The translations under genes and the position numbers were made by a program. The notes beneath the pieces were generated by a model. It had not been told where the DNA came from. It saw only the letters and a list, made by a program, of their open reading frames with translations, and made no database searches. Shown here in pieces: positions 1 through 7,959 of a stretch of DNA of 45,697 nucleotides (the stretch's first letter is position 1; every line of letters begins with the position of its first letter). The stretch is taken from positions 1 through 45,697 of the forward strand of contig CANJSS010000004.1 in assembly GCA_947476955.1 (NCBI GenBank), read 5' to 3'. This stretch comes from Flavobacteriales bacterium (lineage in GTDB: Bacteria > Bacteroidota > Bacteroidia > Flavobacteriales_D > Crocinitomicaceae).

Positions 1-171
1 AATAAGCATTAAGTAAAGAATTCCTGTATTTATGCTGCTGCCGAAAGACGCCTCATCTAATTCACTGCCTTGTTCTGCAAGCATTTTACATTGAGAACAT
101 CCTTGTGCCACTAGTTGATTTTCAAGCAGAATAAAAGCGAAAAGCGCTAGAACAAGCATACATTTTTTCAT
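1..171 (-). CDS. Small Cys-containing membrane protein, partial (C-terminus off left edge)
   Basis: An open frame starts at an ATG at 171 (minus strand) and runs off the left edge after 57 codons without a stop. It begins MKKCMLVLALFAFILLENQL, a hydrophobic signal-type N-terminus. A CSQCKM motif (CxxC) and an acidic stretch follow, and then a new hydrophobic segment begins (NTGILYLML). From memory, Bacteroidota genomes carry many short proteins of this plan (signal peptide, CxxC, small-residue linker, one TM helix) of unknown function. The reading frame and hydrophobicity pattern are what I see; the family link is inference. It is divergent from the TPR lipoprotein at 322. Confidence 0.6.
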   Translation of the reverse strand, partial: MKKCMLVLALFAFILLENQLVAQGCSQCKMLAEQGSELDEASFGSSINTGILYLMLI

Positions 172-291
172 AAAGTAAAATTACAGATTTTATCTTTTTA
201 TAGAGCCATATAATTGACAAAATTGTATAAATTTTTAAGGAAAGGTGACAACCATCTATTTGCTGAATAAGTTCTTCTCACGAAATTCCAT

Positions 292-299
292 TAACTTTG
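292..299 (+). promoter_or_regulatory. -7 promoter box (TAnnTTTG) before the TPR lipoprotein gene
   Basis: TAACTTTG matches the Bacteroidota -7 consensus TAnnTTTG exactly and lies 22 nt before the ATG at 322. I found no TTG at 17-23 nt upstream (the nearest TTTG, at 259-262, is 29 nt away), so the -33 element is weak or absent. Confidence 0.5.
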
Positions 300-321
300 T
301 TTTGCTATTAATAAAATATAC

Positions 322-1305
322 ATGAAATACCTAATTTTCTTATTTCCATTGTTTTTCTTATCGTGTGAGGAATCTACTATTACGGCGAAACCAAAAAAGT
401 TAAATTTGGACAGCTTATTAGTGCTTTATCCAGATAGCGTAGAATTGATTTTACAGCACGGAAGTAGATTAGTTGACAAATATTATTACGATGCTGCAAT
501 GCCCGACGCTGCAAAGGCCTTTCGACTGGACAGCAACAATTTGGAAGCCCGAATGCTTTATGCAAACGTGCTGAATAATCGTCCTGAAAGAACGGTAGCG
601 GATGTTGCAGCAGCGCAAAGACAGTATAAATTTATTATTAAGAAACAACCTAAAAACACAAAAGGTCTCGTTGGATTGGCTTCTACTTTTAGTCAGCAAA
701 TGGATTTTGATAAATCTTTTCAATACATAAATAAAGCCTTGCGAATTGACCCAAAGTATCGGGACGCGTATGTAATGAAAGGCTCTAACTACTTGTTTTT
801 AAACAAACCGGATCTAGCGAAATCTTCCTATGAAACAGCCGTTCAGCAAGACCCGAATTTTTACGAAGCTTATTTAATGTTGGGAACGCTATACCAGGCA
901 GAAAACAACAAAATCTGCATAGAATACTATAAAACCGCCGCGCAATTAAAACCAAAAAGTACAGAGGTGCTTTTTTCTCTTGCATATGCGGAACAGTTAT
1001 TTGGAACACCAGAAAAAGCATTGGGAATTTACAGGAAAATGATTCAAATTGATACGGCTTATTTTCAAGCATTGAATCAAATAGGGGTAATAAAGCAATA
1101 CGATTACAAAGAAATAGATAGCGCAATTTATTATTATAATTCAGCAATTCAAACGGAACCTAGATTTGTAGAGGCGTGGCACAATCTCGGCACGTGCTAC
1201 GAAGCCCAAGGTGAAAAAACTAGAGCTTTGAAAGCGTACGCGAAAGCATTGAAATTTAATCCAGAATTTACACTGTCCCGAGACCGAGCAAACGCTCTTC
1301 AATAA
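322..1305 (+). CDS. TPR-repeat lipoprotein
   Basis: This 327-residue protein starts with a lipoprotein signal peptide, with the lipobox cysteine at residue 15 (FFLSC). From about residue 55 to the end it consists of tetratricopeptide repeats with the usual alternating pattern (for example ALRIDPKYRDAYVMKGSNYL, AQLKPKSTEVLFSLAYAEQL and TEPRFVEAWHNLGTCYEAQG). TPR domains are protein-binding scaffolds, so an envelope-anchored adaptor role is likely; the partner cannot be named. The ATG follows a good -7 box. Its TAA overlaps the ATG of the next gene (TAATG), which implies translational coupling with the membrane protein at 1305. Confidence 0.88.
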   Translation: MKYLIFLFPLFFLSCEESTITAKPKKLNLDSLLVLYPDSVELILQHGSRLVDKYYYDAAMPDAAKAFRLDSNNLEARMLYANVLNNRPERTVADVAAAQRQYKFIIKKQPKNTKGLVGLASTFSQQMDFDKSFQYINKALRIDPKYRDAYVMKGSNYLFLNKPDLAKSSYETAVQQDPNFYEAYLMLGTLYQAENNKICIEYYKTAAQLKPKSTEVLFSLAYAEQLFGTPEKALGIYRKMIQIDTAYFQALNQIGVIKQYDYKEIDSAIYYYNSAIQTEPRFVEAWHNLGTCYEAQGEKTRALKAYAKALKFNPEFTLSRDRANALQ

Positions 1306-1895
1306 TGCGCATAAATCCAAAAATAATTCAAGTATCAAGTGATGCATTAATTCCTTTGGCCGGATATTTTTGGTGGGATTGGAACATGTATTTTATTCTA
1401 TTGTTTTATCTTTTGGATTATATTTCTAGCGAGATTTTCCTTCATGTGAAATCAAAAAAAATTCAATCTTCTCAAAACACACCGGTAGAAATTTGGATTA
1501 AAAACGCAATAATCAGTGGGTTTTTGCTAGTTTTTAGTGTTTTGTCCGTTCATTTCGCCATGTTGCGTGTTTCTCCTGGCATCCAATTTACAGATGAGTT
1601 GCTGCGCTTTTGGAGATACAAAGACCTTGGAATTGAGCAAGGATATATTCTCATACCCTTGATTTTTCTCGTAGGATTTCAGCGTTATAAAATGGAATTT
1701 GTAAACACTGCTCAATTCAAAAAAGTTCAGATGAAAGAACTATGGAAACAACATATTGTTGTTCATTTTGCCATTTTGGCCTTTTCCTGCAGCGTTATCG
1801 GATTGTCAACTTTTATTGTTTTTACGGAGATTGTATACATTGCTACCATTATTTTAGCCTCTAGCATTTTTCAGCTTCTGCGGGTAAGCCGATAG
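1305..1895 (+). CDS. Multi-pass membrane protein of unknown function
   Basis: This 196-residue protein has four or more predicted membrane segments (about residues 15-45, 66-88, 112-128 and 148-190). The start of the first, with its PLAGYFWWDWNMYFILLFYLL pattern, vaguely recalls DUF6498-type membrane proteins (short helix, aromatic turn, long helix), but I cannot confirm that. No catalytic motif is visible. Its ATG overlaps the stop of the TPR lipoprotein by one base, so the two are probably co-translated. Its stop directly abuts the stop of the convergent gene at 1896 with no spacer. Confidence 0.7.
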   Translation: MRINPKIIQVSSDALIPLAGYFWWDWNMYFILLFYLLDYISSEIFLHVKSKKIQSSQNTPVEIWIKNAIISGFLLVFSVLSVHFAMLRVSPGIQFTDELLRFWRYKDLGIEQGYILIPLIFLVGFQRYKMEFVNTAQFKKVQMKELWKQHIVVHFAILAFSCSVIGLSTFIVFTEIVYIATIILASSIFQLLRVSR

Positions 1896-3065
1896 TTAGT
1901 TGGTTTTACGCAGCCATCTTGGCAATAAAAACGCACCAATAAATAAATAGGGGAAATAGGAAATCAACCTCCAAAGGATTGCCAAAGCAGCTAAAAGCAA
2001 AGTGGACTGACTAAATGAAACAAGTAATTCACCAAACGCAAATTCGGCCACACCGCTTCCTCCAGGAGTTGGGCTTACCAACATAAACAGCCACAAAACC
2101 AGTTGTTTGCCTAAAATAATTATGTGATCAATAAATCCTAAATGTAAAAAAGCTTGGAGTATTGCATTGATTACAAGGTAACGGGAAGTCCAACTGGCGC
2201 AGGTTAAGCCAAATATTTTTAACCAGTAACCAACAGATTCCTTACGCATGACTTTTGAAGAAATTTCAATATCTTTTCCTGTTTGAATGGCTTTATTTTT
2301 CCATCGCCTCAAAATGGGCAGACTGAATACCGACTTAAGCAGCCATGTTGCCAAACTTGGGAACAAGAAGATACTCGAAAACAGAAACAAACACGCTAAA
2401 AGAATTGCGGAAAATCCAATCCAAAACACCCATTCAATGCGCATCGAGCCTTCTATAGAACTCGGAAATAATTCTGCGCTATCAATAAATAGAAACACAA
2501 AAGGGATCATAATTACATAGAACAAATTGTCCATCATTGCAGTAATAAACACAATGGCTGTCGCTCTACCAAGTTCTATTTTTTCTTTGTGTAAAATAAA
2601 CATTGCAACAGCTGCGCCACCAACTACTCCCGGAGAAAGTGCAGAAGCAAATTCCCACAATAAAATGACATAAAAACTGGATTTCCAATTTAAATCGTAA
2701 TGTGTTAAAAGCCGAATTCTCCACATGTAGAAAAAATCCCTCCCGACAACAAAAAGGATGGCTATCACTAACCAAATATAGGATTGACTTGTCCAAGAAA
2801 TAGCCGATAAAACATCAGATAATTTTTGTTTTCTATAATCGCCATGAGCGGATAAATAAAATTCTTTGCTGTTCCCAAGATCTACCGAACCATTTTTATT
2901 AAAATCTACCCAAGCATAATTTCCATGCCCTTTTTCTACCGCTAAAAACTGCACTTCAGTAACACTTCTATATACCATCCATCCTGCGACGAGAAGTCCA
3001 AGTGAAATTGCCATCCAAATTTTCCATCCTTTGAATGATTTTTGTATGATAGTTGCATCCTTCAT
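1896..3065 (-). CDS. Lysylphosphatidylglycerol synthase TM-region / UPF0104-type membrane protein
   Basis: This 389-residue integral membrane protein carries the signature of the LPG_synthase_TM family (PF03706 type). The LWEFASALSPGVVGGAAVAM segment lies at about residues 132-151, and a second segment around 335-350 reads SPTPGGSGVAEFAFGELL. Family members are the flippase-like membrane halves of MprF or stand-alone proteins handling lipids or glycans; there is no lysyl-transferase domain here, so the substrate is unknown. Residues 35-90 form an extra-membrane insertion with a DxNxNGxxD stretch at 54-62, resembling a calcium-binding loop. Its ATG directly follows the TAA of the lipoprotein gene at 3066 (TAAATG), so the two are almost certainly co-transcribed. 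Confidence 0.85.
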   Translation of the reverse strand: MKDATIIQKSFKGWKIWMAISLGLLVAGWMVYRSVTEVQFLAVEKGHGNYAWVDFNKNGSVDLGNSKEFYLSAHGDYRKQKLSDVLSAISWTSQSYIWLVIAILFVVGRDFFYMWRIRLLTHYDLNWKSSFYVILLWEFASALSPGVVGGAAVAMFILHKEKIELGRATAIVFITAMMDNLFYVIMIPFVFLFIDSAELFPSSIEGSMRIEWVFWIGFSAILLACLFLFSSIFLFPSLATWLLKSVFSLPILRRWKNKAIQTGKDIEISSKVMRKESVGYWLKIFGLTCASWTSRYLVINAILQAFLHLGFIDHIIILGKQLVLWLFMLVSPTPGGSGVAEFAFGELLVSFSQSTLLLAALAILWRLISYFPYLFIGAFLLPRWLRKTN

Positions 3066-4631
3066 TTATTTAACGGGAGAAATTTGTAAGTTAATATCCC
3101 AATTTGCTCGAACTCTGGTTGGAGTAGAATACCAAAAAACCTTTTCTGGTTGTAAGTCATTACCAAAGTCTCCGGTGTCCCAAATTCCATTTTCATTTCT
3201 ATCCGAAATTATTCTAAACTGGTATTCTTTTGGGCTAAGTTCTTTAAAGACATAGGAGCTTGGTTGTTTTAAAATTACGCGTTGAACAACATTGGAATTT
3301 TGAATTAATTCTACAATTATAGGCTCTTTAAACATGGAAAGATCTAGAATTATTACTCCATAATCCTTTGCTAAGGAAAACTTTAAATTTGCTTTGAACG
3401 CATCACTTTTTTCATCTTGCGTGGTGGTGATCGCGTTAGGCTTAATAACAATATCAACTTGTTTTAGCGTATCCCTATCTATTTCCAAAAACAAGGTGTT
3501 TTGCGAAAATTTAGTTTTGAATGGAATAAAAAGAGTGCTATCTCGTGGGTCTTTTACTTCAATTTTTGAGGAATCAACGGTGGAAATTAAACCGTTGCAC
3601 TGAAAAGAAATTGCTTCACTTGGCGCAATCTGCATAACATTGAAAAGTGGCTTGAGTTGAATTTTAGCGATTTTCTCTTTTTGAGTTACACGCAAAGAAA
3701 TGGTGTCCGATTGATCAGCTGTATTAACTCTAATTTGCAAATCAGACACGTCTGTTTCTTGCACGAAAAGTTGCACGCTATCCGAGGTAATCTTTCGGAT
3801 AAATTCCTTTTCCACAAATTTATTTTGAATAAAAAAACGCGCGTTTTCTATCGGAAAATTCGCACCAATTAAAATACTACTAGGCGCAGAATACTGAAAG
3901 TTTTTTATTTTTTTCGCTTCTTTTGGTTTAAAAATGCGAATTGGAACACTATCAGCGATGGAATTTACTAACTGAATTTCTTCTGTTTTAAACCCTAAAC
4001 TTTCTGAAGTCTGAATTAGGAGGTCCTTATTTTGATCTAAAAATGCTCTAACAAAATACGTCCCAGTTTTTAAAAAGGAAAACGTTGCAAAACCAGAAAG
4101 ATCTGTATTGGCAAAATAATATGGTTTTAAAGAGTCTTTGTGTGAAAAAAGACCAACAGTTGCATTGGCAATCGGTTGATTTGTCCAGGCGTCAACTGCA
4201 CGAACGGAATAATGAAGAGAATCTATCGTTTCTCCAGTTGAAAATACATAGCACATCAACGAATCGTTATTTTCAGTAAGATCTTTGACGGTTCTGTTCA
4301 AATAAATTACATAAGTGGTATTTTCTTCTAGCTCTTCTTCCCAGGAAATTTCCACCGTTTTTTTATTTAAAGTAGTTTTCAGTTTAGCATGGTTCGGAAC
4401 AAAGAATACGGTTTGGAGCGGATTATTTAGTTGAATATATTCATCAAAACTAATTTTAATACTTTTTCCCTTAAAATTTATACTTTCATTTGCTGGATAG
4501 GTTTTTCCAGCAATTGGTTTTGGTGCAACTTCATCCTTTTCTCCTCCGGAAATTTCTCCTACTTGTGCGCAAGAACCCAACATTAACAGAGTAATGAATC
4601 CAATTATATTCTTTCTGAAAGCCATATACAA
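3066..4631 (-). CDS. Big_5 (SbsA Ig-like) domain lipoprotein
   Basis: This 521-residue envelope protein has a lipoprotein signal peptide, with the lipobox cysteine at residue 21 (LMLGSC). The N-terminal Big_5-type domain (about residues 35-135) has the typical order: a 'P..G.TYPAN...' start, an 'ISFDEYIQL' strand and a 'YVIYLNRTVKDLTENN' strand. A prealbumin-like segment follows (about 142-210). A C-terminal segment reads ISDRNENGIWDTGDFGNDLQ, a pattern I recall from this Bacteroidota family. The role is unknown; outer-membrane or surface attachment is inferred. An alternative ATG two codons downstream (4625) is equally plausible. The start overlaps the end of the msrC-like gene by 22-28 nt, and the stop abuts the flippase-like gene. 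Confidence 0.85.
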   Translation of the reverse strand: MYMAFRKNIIGFITLLMLGSCAQVGEISGGEKDEVAPKPIAGKTYPANESINFKGKSIKISFDEYIQLNNPLQTVFFVPNHAKLKTTLNKKTVEISWEEELEENTTYVIYLNRTVKDLTENNDSLMCYVFSTGETIDSLHYSVRAVDAWTNQPIANATVGLFSHKDSLKPYYFANTDLSGFATFSFLKTGTYFVRAFLDQNKDLLIQTSESLGFKTEEIQLVNSIADSVPIRIFKPKEAKKIKNFQYSAPSSILIGANFPIENARFFIQNKFVEKEFIRKITSDSVQLFVQETDVSDLQIRVNTADQSDTISLRVTQKEKIAKIQLKPLFNVMQIAPSEAISFQCNGLISTVDSSKIEVKDPRDSTLFIPFKTKFSQNTLFLEIDRDTLKQVDIVIKPNAITTTQDEKSDAFKANLKFSLAKDYGVIILDLSMFKEPIIVELIQNSNVVQRVILKQPSSYVFKELSPKEYQFRIISDRNENGIWDTGDFGNDLQPEKVFWYSTPTRVRANWDINLQISPVK

Positions 4632-5083
4632 AGGTCATTTAAATAATTTGAATCTATTGAATCAAATGCCGAAATAGTAGTGCTATCGATATCTAAAACG
4701 CCAATTACAATTCCTTTTTGAAGGAGTGGAATAACAATTTCACTTTTGGACAATGAGCTACAGGCAATGTGACCTTCGAATTTTTCTACGTCATCCACGA
4801 TAATTGTTTCCCCAAGTGCCCAAGATTTCCCACAAACGCCCTTTCCTTTTTGGATTCTGGTGCAGGCAATTGGCCCTTGAAATGGAGCAAGTACAAGTTC
4901 ATCGTTTTTAACCATGTAAAAACCAACCCAGAAAAAACCAAAGGCTTCCTTTAAGGCCGCACATGTATTCGCTAAGTTTGCAATTACATCAGCTTCTTCT
5001 ATGACAAGCGCTTTGATTTGAGGAAGCAACCCTTGGTAAATTTCTTCTTTTGTGCCAACTACTTTGATTAAATCTTCTGCCAT
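4604..5083 (-). CDS. msrC: Free methionine-(R)-sulfoxide reductase, GAF-domain type
   Basis: This single GAF-domain protein matches the fRMsr family, which reduces free methionine-R-sulfoxide with thioredoxin-type electrons. The three family cysteines are present in IACTRIQKGKGVCGKSW and HIACSSLSKSEIVIP. Their spacing of 10 and then 24 residues matches the known fRMsr cysteines (91/101/125 in the yeast enzyme). The conserved end LQKGIVIGVLDIDS is also present. I chose the ATG at 5083 (MAEDLIK) because the longer frame, to 5104, would begin at TTG. The length of about 159 residues is normal. It heads a leftward chain with the Big_5 lipoprotein and the flippase-like gene; the functional reason for that linkage is unclear. 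Confidence 0.88.
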   Translation of the reverse strand: MAEDLIKVVGTKEEIYQGLLPQIKALVIEEADVIANLANTCAALKEAFGFFWVGFYMVKNDELVLAPFQGPIACTRIQKGKGVCGKSWALGETIIVDDVEKFEGHIACSSLSKSEIVIPLLQKGIVIGVLDIDSTTISAFDSIDSNYLNDLCIWLSERI

Positions 5084-5166
5084 TCTAAAAATTGTTCCTA
5101 ACAAAATTGCCTTTTTTATATGGATTCTGCAATTATTTAGTTATCTTCAATCAACAAACCTAAATT

Positions 5167-5886
5167 ATGTTAGAAAAAATTGCCCTTGAAAAAATGTTGT
5201 TTCTGGATATAGAAACAGTACCACAAACCTATCAGTTTCCTGATTTGGAAGAACCAGCAAAGCACTTGTTTGAGATGAAAACCCGTTTTATGCAAAATGA
5301 GGATAAATCATTTGAACAGCTTTACAATGAACGGGGTGGAATTTATGCGGAATTTGGTAAAATTGTATGTATTTCTGTTGGTTTCGTGCGCGACACTTCT
5401 ACGGGACGTCAAATTCGAATGCGATCGTATTACCATGATGACGAAGAAACCTTGCTGAAGCAATTCAAAGGTTTGTTAGAAGAACACTACAATACGCCGT
5501 ACCATATTTTATGTGGGCATAACGCGAAAGAATTTGATTTTCCATATATCTGCCGTCGGATGTTAATTCACGGCATTAAATTGCCCGCTATTTTAGATAT
5601 TGCAGGAAAGAAACCGTGGGAGATTAGCCATTTGGACACGCTAGAATTATGGAAGTTTGGCGACTATAAAGCATTTACGTCCTTAGCGCTGCTGTGTCAC
5701 GTATTCAAGATCCCAACACCAAAGGATGATATTTCCGGCGCAGATGTTGCCCGCGTTTATTATGAAGAAAACGATTTGGAACGAATAAAAGTCTATTGTG
5801 AAAAGGATGTTTTGGCCTTAATCCAATTGTTTCTTCGTATGCGAGGCGATCAATTGGTGGCGGAAAGCGAAGTGCAATTTTCTTAA
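5167..5886 (+). CDS. Predicted 3'-5' exonuclease, PolB-like (DEDDy family)
   Basis: This 239-residue protein has the complete DEDDy nuclease motif set. Exo I is LFLDIETVP (D14, E16), Exo II is CGHNAKEFDFPYICRRM (D124), and Exo III is VYCEKDVLAL (Y210, D214). The architecture and length fit the stand-alone PolB-like exonuclease family (PF10108 type), which lacks a polymerase domain. The expected activity is metal-dependent 3'-5' hydrolysis of DNA or RNA; the substrate is unknown. It is a single gene divergent from msrC, and a strong hairpin lies 20 nt after its stop. Confidence 0.9.
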   Translation: MLEKIALEKMLFLDIETVPQTYQFPDLEEPAKHLFEMKTRFMQNEDKSFEQLYNERGGIYAEFGKIVCISVGFVRDTSTGRQIRMRSYYHDDEETLLKQFKGLLEEHYNTPYHILCGHNAKEFDFPYICRRMLIHGIKLPAILDIAGKKPWEISHLDTLELWKFGDYKAFTSLALLCHVFKIPTPKDDISGADVARVYYEENDLERIKVYCEKDVLALIQLFLRMRGDQLVAESEVQFS

Positions 5887-5906
5887 AATGAAAAAACAGC
5901 ATAAAA

Positions 5907-5937
5907 AAAGAGGCTGTCTTTTACAGGCAGCCTCTTT
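5907..5937. terminator. Intrinsic terminator, bidirectional
   Basis: The arms AAAGAGGCTG and CAGCCTCTTT form a 10-bp stem around an 11-nt loop between two convergent genes. The minus-strand transcript has a run of seven U after the stem, so it terminates the lipoprotein pair well. On the plus strand the U tract is shorter. Confidence 0.85.
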
Positions 5938-5952
5938 ATGAAATAAAATTTT

Positions 5953-6333
5953 TTATTGAATGAAAACGGTTTCTGTCGATGTTACTTCTTGTTCAATTTT
6001 AATAATTCCCTGACCATCTGCACCATCTTTAGATGCTTCAATATTTAGAACAGCAACTCCAGCTTGACCCAATTGGTATACATCATTGAAATTAAAATTT
6101 GCTTCCCCTAAAAGGTTGGTTGTTGTTGTGTCGTATAAAGCAACATTTGCTGGCTGTCCAGTTGTAGATTGACCATAAAGTACAACTTCAGCTCCAGAAA
6201 CCAAGTCATTAGCGGCATCACGAACATATATTATAGCAATAGTGTCTTTCTTCTCACGGCAACCAGACGAAAAACCAATTCCTATTAGCCCAACGAAAGT
6301 AACTAATAGTGATTTTTTAAATAGTGTATTCAT
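5953..6333 (-). CDS. Small lipoprotein with Ig/CarboxypepD-reg-like domain, tandem paralogue 2
   Basis: This protein of about 126 residues starts MNTLFKKSLL and has a lipobox cysteine (GFSSGC) followed by charged residues. The mature part (IIYVRDAANDLVSGAEVVLYG, then TTTNLLGEANFNFNDVY) looks like a small carboxypeptidase-regulatory or transthyretin-like beta sandwich. It is clearly paralogous to the upstream gene: MNT[LF]KK, IxVRxAxNxLVxxAxVVxxG and TxTxxxGxAxFxxxDxY are shared. I placed the start at 6333, 7 nt after the upstream stop; a longer frame would overlap that gene. The function is unknown, and envelope attachment is inferred. Confidence 0.8.
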   Translation of the reverse strand: MNTLFKKSLLVTFVGLIGIGFSSGCREKKDTIAIIYVRDAANDLVSGAEVVLYGQSTTGQPANVALYDTTTTNLLGEANFNFNDVYQLGQAGVAVLNIEASKDGADGQGIIKIEQEVTSTETVFIQ

Positions 6334-6340
6334 AGTACAA

Positions 6341-6724
6341 TTAATTAGGTAAATAAATTGTTTCGACAGTTGTAATATGGGCACGACAACGAACGTTTGC
6401 TTGTGCTTGTTTTGGATCTTTTTTTACAAGCACATCAAAATAAGCAACCGTGTTTTCTTCTCCAGCAGCGGTATAATAGTCATCCAAGCTGAAAGCTGCA
6501 AACCCAGAAGAATTTGTCACCAATGTGTCAACATGTGCCAGGGTTGCTGGCGTTGAGTTTACATCGCCAATAATAACGACTTGTGCATCTTTTACTAATT
6601 CATTGCTCGCAGAGCGCACAAAAATTTTAAGAACAGACGGATCATTATTTTTACACCCTGTAAAAAGCGCTAATGCTACTAAAAACAAAAAAGATGTAAA
6701 ACCTACTTTTTTAAATGTATTCAT
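6341..6724 (-). CDS. Small lipoprotein with Ig/CarboxypepD-reg-like domain, tandem paralogue 1
   Basis: This protein of 127 residues starts at the ATG at 6724 (MNTFKKVGF); the longer frame would start at TTG. The signal peptide ends in a lipobox (LALFTGCKNN). The mature domain reads LKIFVRSASNELVKDAQVVI followed by TNSSGFAAFSLDDYYTA, which matches the pattern of the downstream paralogue. Both end with a beta strand (TTVETIYL here, TSTETVFIQ in the other). The genes form a two-gene transcription unit with a promoter at 6750-6782 and a terminator at 5907-5937. The function is unknown. Confidence 0.82.
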   Translation of the reverse strand: MNTFKKVGFTSFLFLVALALFTGCKNNDPSVLKIFVRSASNELVKDAQVVIIGDVNSTPATLAHVDTLVTNSSGFAAFSLDDYYTAAGEENTVAYFDVLVKKDPKQAQANVRCRAHITTVETIYLPN

Positions 6725-6749
6725 ATATAATTTGTTCAAACTTGTTGCC

Positions 6750-6782
6750 CAAAGATAAACTAATTTTAAATTAATCCGACAA
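6750..6782 (-). promoter_or_regulatory. Promoter of the tandem lipoprotein unit
   Basis: On the minus strand there is a -33 TTG (6780-6782), a 22-nt spacer and an exact -7 box TATCTTTG (6750-6757). The box ends 25 nt before the ATG at 6724. The spacing fits the 17-23 nt range known for Bacteroidota sigma-A promoters. Confidence 0.6.
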
Positions 6783-6802
6783 CATTGTTCTTCTTAATTT
6801 CT

Positions 6803-6810
6803 TACCTTCG
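6803..6810 (+). promoter_or_regulatory. Candidate -7 box of pheS
   Basis: TACCTTCG is a one-base variant of TAnnTTTG, about 108 nt before the pheS ATG. The nearest TTG lies only 15 nt upstream, so the -33 element is poor. Its last base is the first base of an 11-bp inverted repeat. Confidence 0.35.
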
Positions 6811-6875
6811 TGCAGCAAAGCAGTTTAGGTTAGCTTAAACAATAAAAGACACAAAAAAGTTACACTTTGCTGCAC
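6810..6875 (+). promoter_or_regulatory. Inverted-repeat leader upstream of pheS
   Basis: The left arm GTGCAGCAAAG (6810-6820) and right arm CTTTGCTGCAC (6865-6875) are perfect 11-bp reverse complements around 44 nt. A second small inverted repeat, GTTTA...TAAAC, sits inside the loop (6823-6840). No U tract follows, so it is not a simple terminator. It could be an RNA leader structure or a pair of operator half-sites controlling pheS. Confidence 0.45.
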
Positions 6876-6918
6876 AAATATTTAAAATAACGGTTTACAA
6901 AAAGTAAAATCGAACACC

Positions 6919-7941
6919 ATGAAGTCAAAAATAGACGCTATACTGGCCGAAATAGAATCCTTTAATATGAAGGATTTAAAGTCATTGGAAGAATATAGGA
7001 TTCATTTTTTAGGATCCAAAGGAATTGTCAAAAATTTGTTTGGGGAATTGAAAACTGTTTCCGGAGAACAAAAACGGGAGGTAGGTCAACTGTTAAATAA
7101 CCTAAGAATTGTTGCAGAGGAGAAATTCAATTCTGCAAAAGAAAAATTGGAATCTACCGCAAGCGAGGATGCAAAAATTGACTTTTCCCGTCCTGGAGAG
7201 AAGGATGAAATTGGGGCGCACCATCCACTTTCTTTGGTTAGAAGGGAAATAATTGAGATTTTCAATAGAATTGGCTATACTGTTTCGGAAGGACCTGAAA
7301 TAGAGGACGATTGGCATAATTTTTCTGCTTTGAATTTTCCGCCCGAACATCCTGCTCGCGATATGCAAGATACTTTTTTCATTGAAAAAGGAGAGAAAGA
7401 AATTGCGTTACGCACACACACAAGCTCTGTTCAAGTTAGGGTAATGGAAAATTCCAAACCTCCAATCCGCACAATTTCTCCTGGGCGTGTATACAGAAAT
7501 GAAGCGATTTCTGCTAGAGCGCACTGTTTTTTCCACCAAGTTGAAGGTTTATATATCGATAAAAATGTTTCTTTCGCGGATTTAAAGCAAACGCTATTGT
7601 ATTTTGCTAAAGAATTATTTGGTGAAAAAGCACAGATACGATTGCGCCCATCTTATTTTCCTTTTACCGAGCCAAGCGCAGAGGTAGATGTATCGTGTAC
7701 AATTTGCAATGCGAAAGGTTGTAATGTTTGCAAAAACTCAGGTTGGCTTGAGATTCTTGGTTGCGGAATGGTAGACCCAAGCGTTTTGGAAGCATGTGGA
7801 ATTGATTCAAAGGAATATTCAGGTTTTGCTTTTGGAATGGGAGTTGAGCGGATTGCCCAGTTGAAATACAAGGTAAATGACCTACGTTTGTATTCGGAGA
7901 ATGATGTGCGCTTTTTAAAACAGTTTACAGCAGGATTTTAA
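6919..7941 (+). CDS. pheS: Phenylalanine--tRNA ligase alpha subunit
   Basis: This 340-residue class II aminoacyl-tRNA synthetase subunit charges tRNA-Phe together with PheT, which is not in this window. Features in order are an N-terminal coiled-coil arm (about residues 1-85), the HHPLSLVRREI start of the catalytic core (101-111), DTFFIEKGEKEIALRTHTSS (151-170), the motif 2 region YRNEAISARAHCFFHQVEG (192-210) and motif 3 GFAFGMGVERIAQLKY (302-317). A four-cysteine knuckle (C260, C263, C268, C271) precedes GWLEILGCGMVDP; the same insertion is known in Bacillus-type PheS. The length is typical. It leads a rightward unit with ytxJ and the glutaminyl cyclase gene. Confidence 0.98.
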   Translation: MKSKIDAILAEIESFNMKDLKSLEEYRIHFLGSKGIVKNLFGELKTVSGEQKREVGQLLNNLRIVAEEKFNSAKEKLESTASEDAKIDFSRPGEKDEIGAHHPLSLVRREIIEIFNRIGYTVSEGPEIEDDWHNFSALNFPPEHPARDMQDTFFIEKGEKEIALRTHTSSVQVRVMENSKPPIRTISPGRVYRNEAISARAHCFFHQVEGLYIDKNVSFADLKQTLLYFAKELFGEKAQIRLRPSYFPFTEPSAEVDVSCTICNAKGCNVCKNSGWLEILGCGMVDPSVLEACGIDSKEYSGFAFGMGVERIAQLKYKVNDLRLYSENDVRFLKQFTAGF

Positions 7942-7959
7942 TGAACAACAAAAAATATA

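Noticed and set aside
6785-6838. Short TTG-initiated peptide with two adjacent Phe codons upstream of pheS (a leader-peptide attenuator)
   Set aside because: It starts upstream of the candidate -7 box, uses TTG, has few Phe codons, and no terminator follows.
6919-7941. The four-cysteine knuckle of PheS as a novelty
   Set aside because: The same CxxC...CxxC insertion occurs in Bacillus-type PheS proteins.
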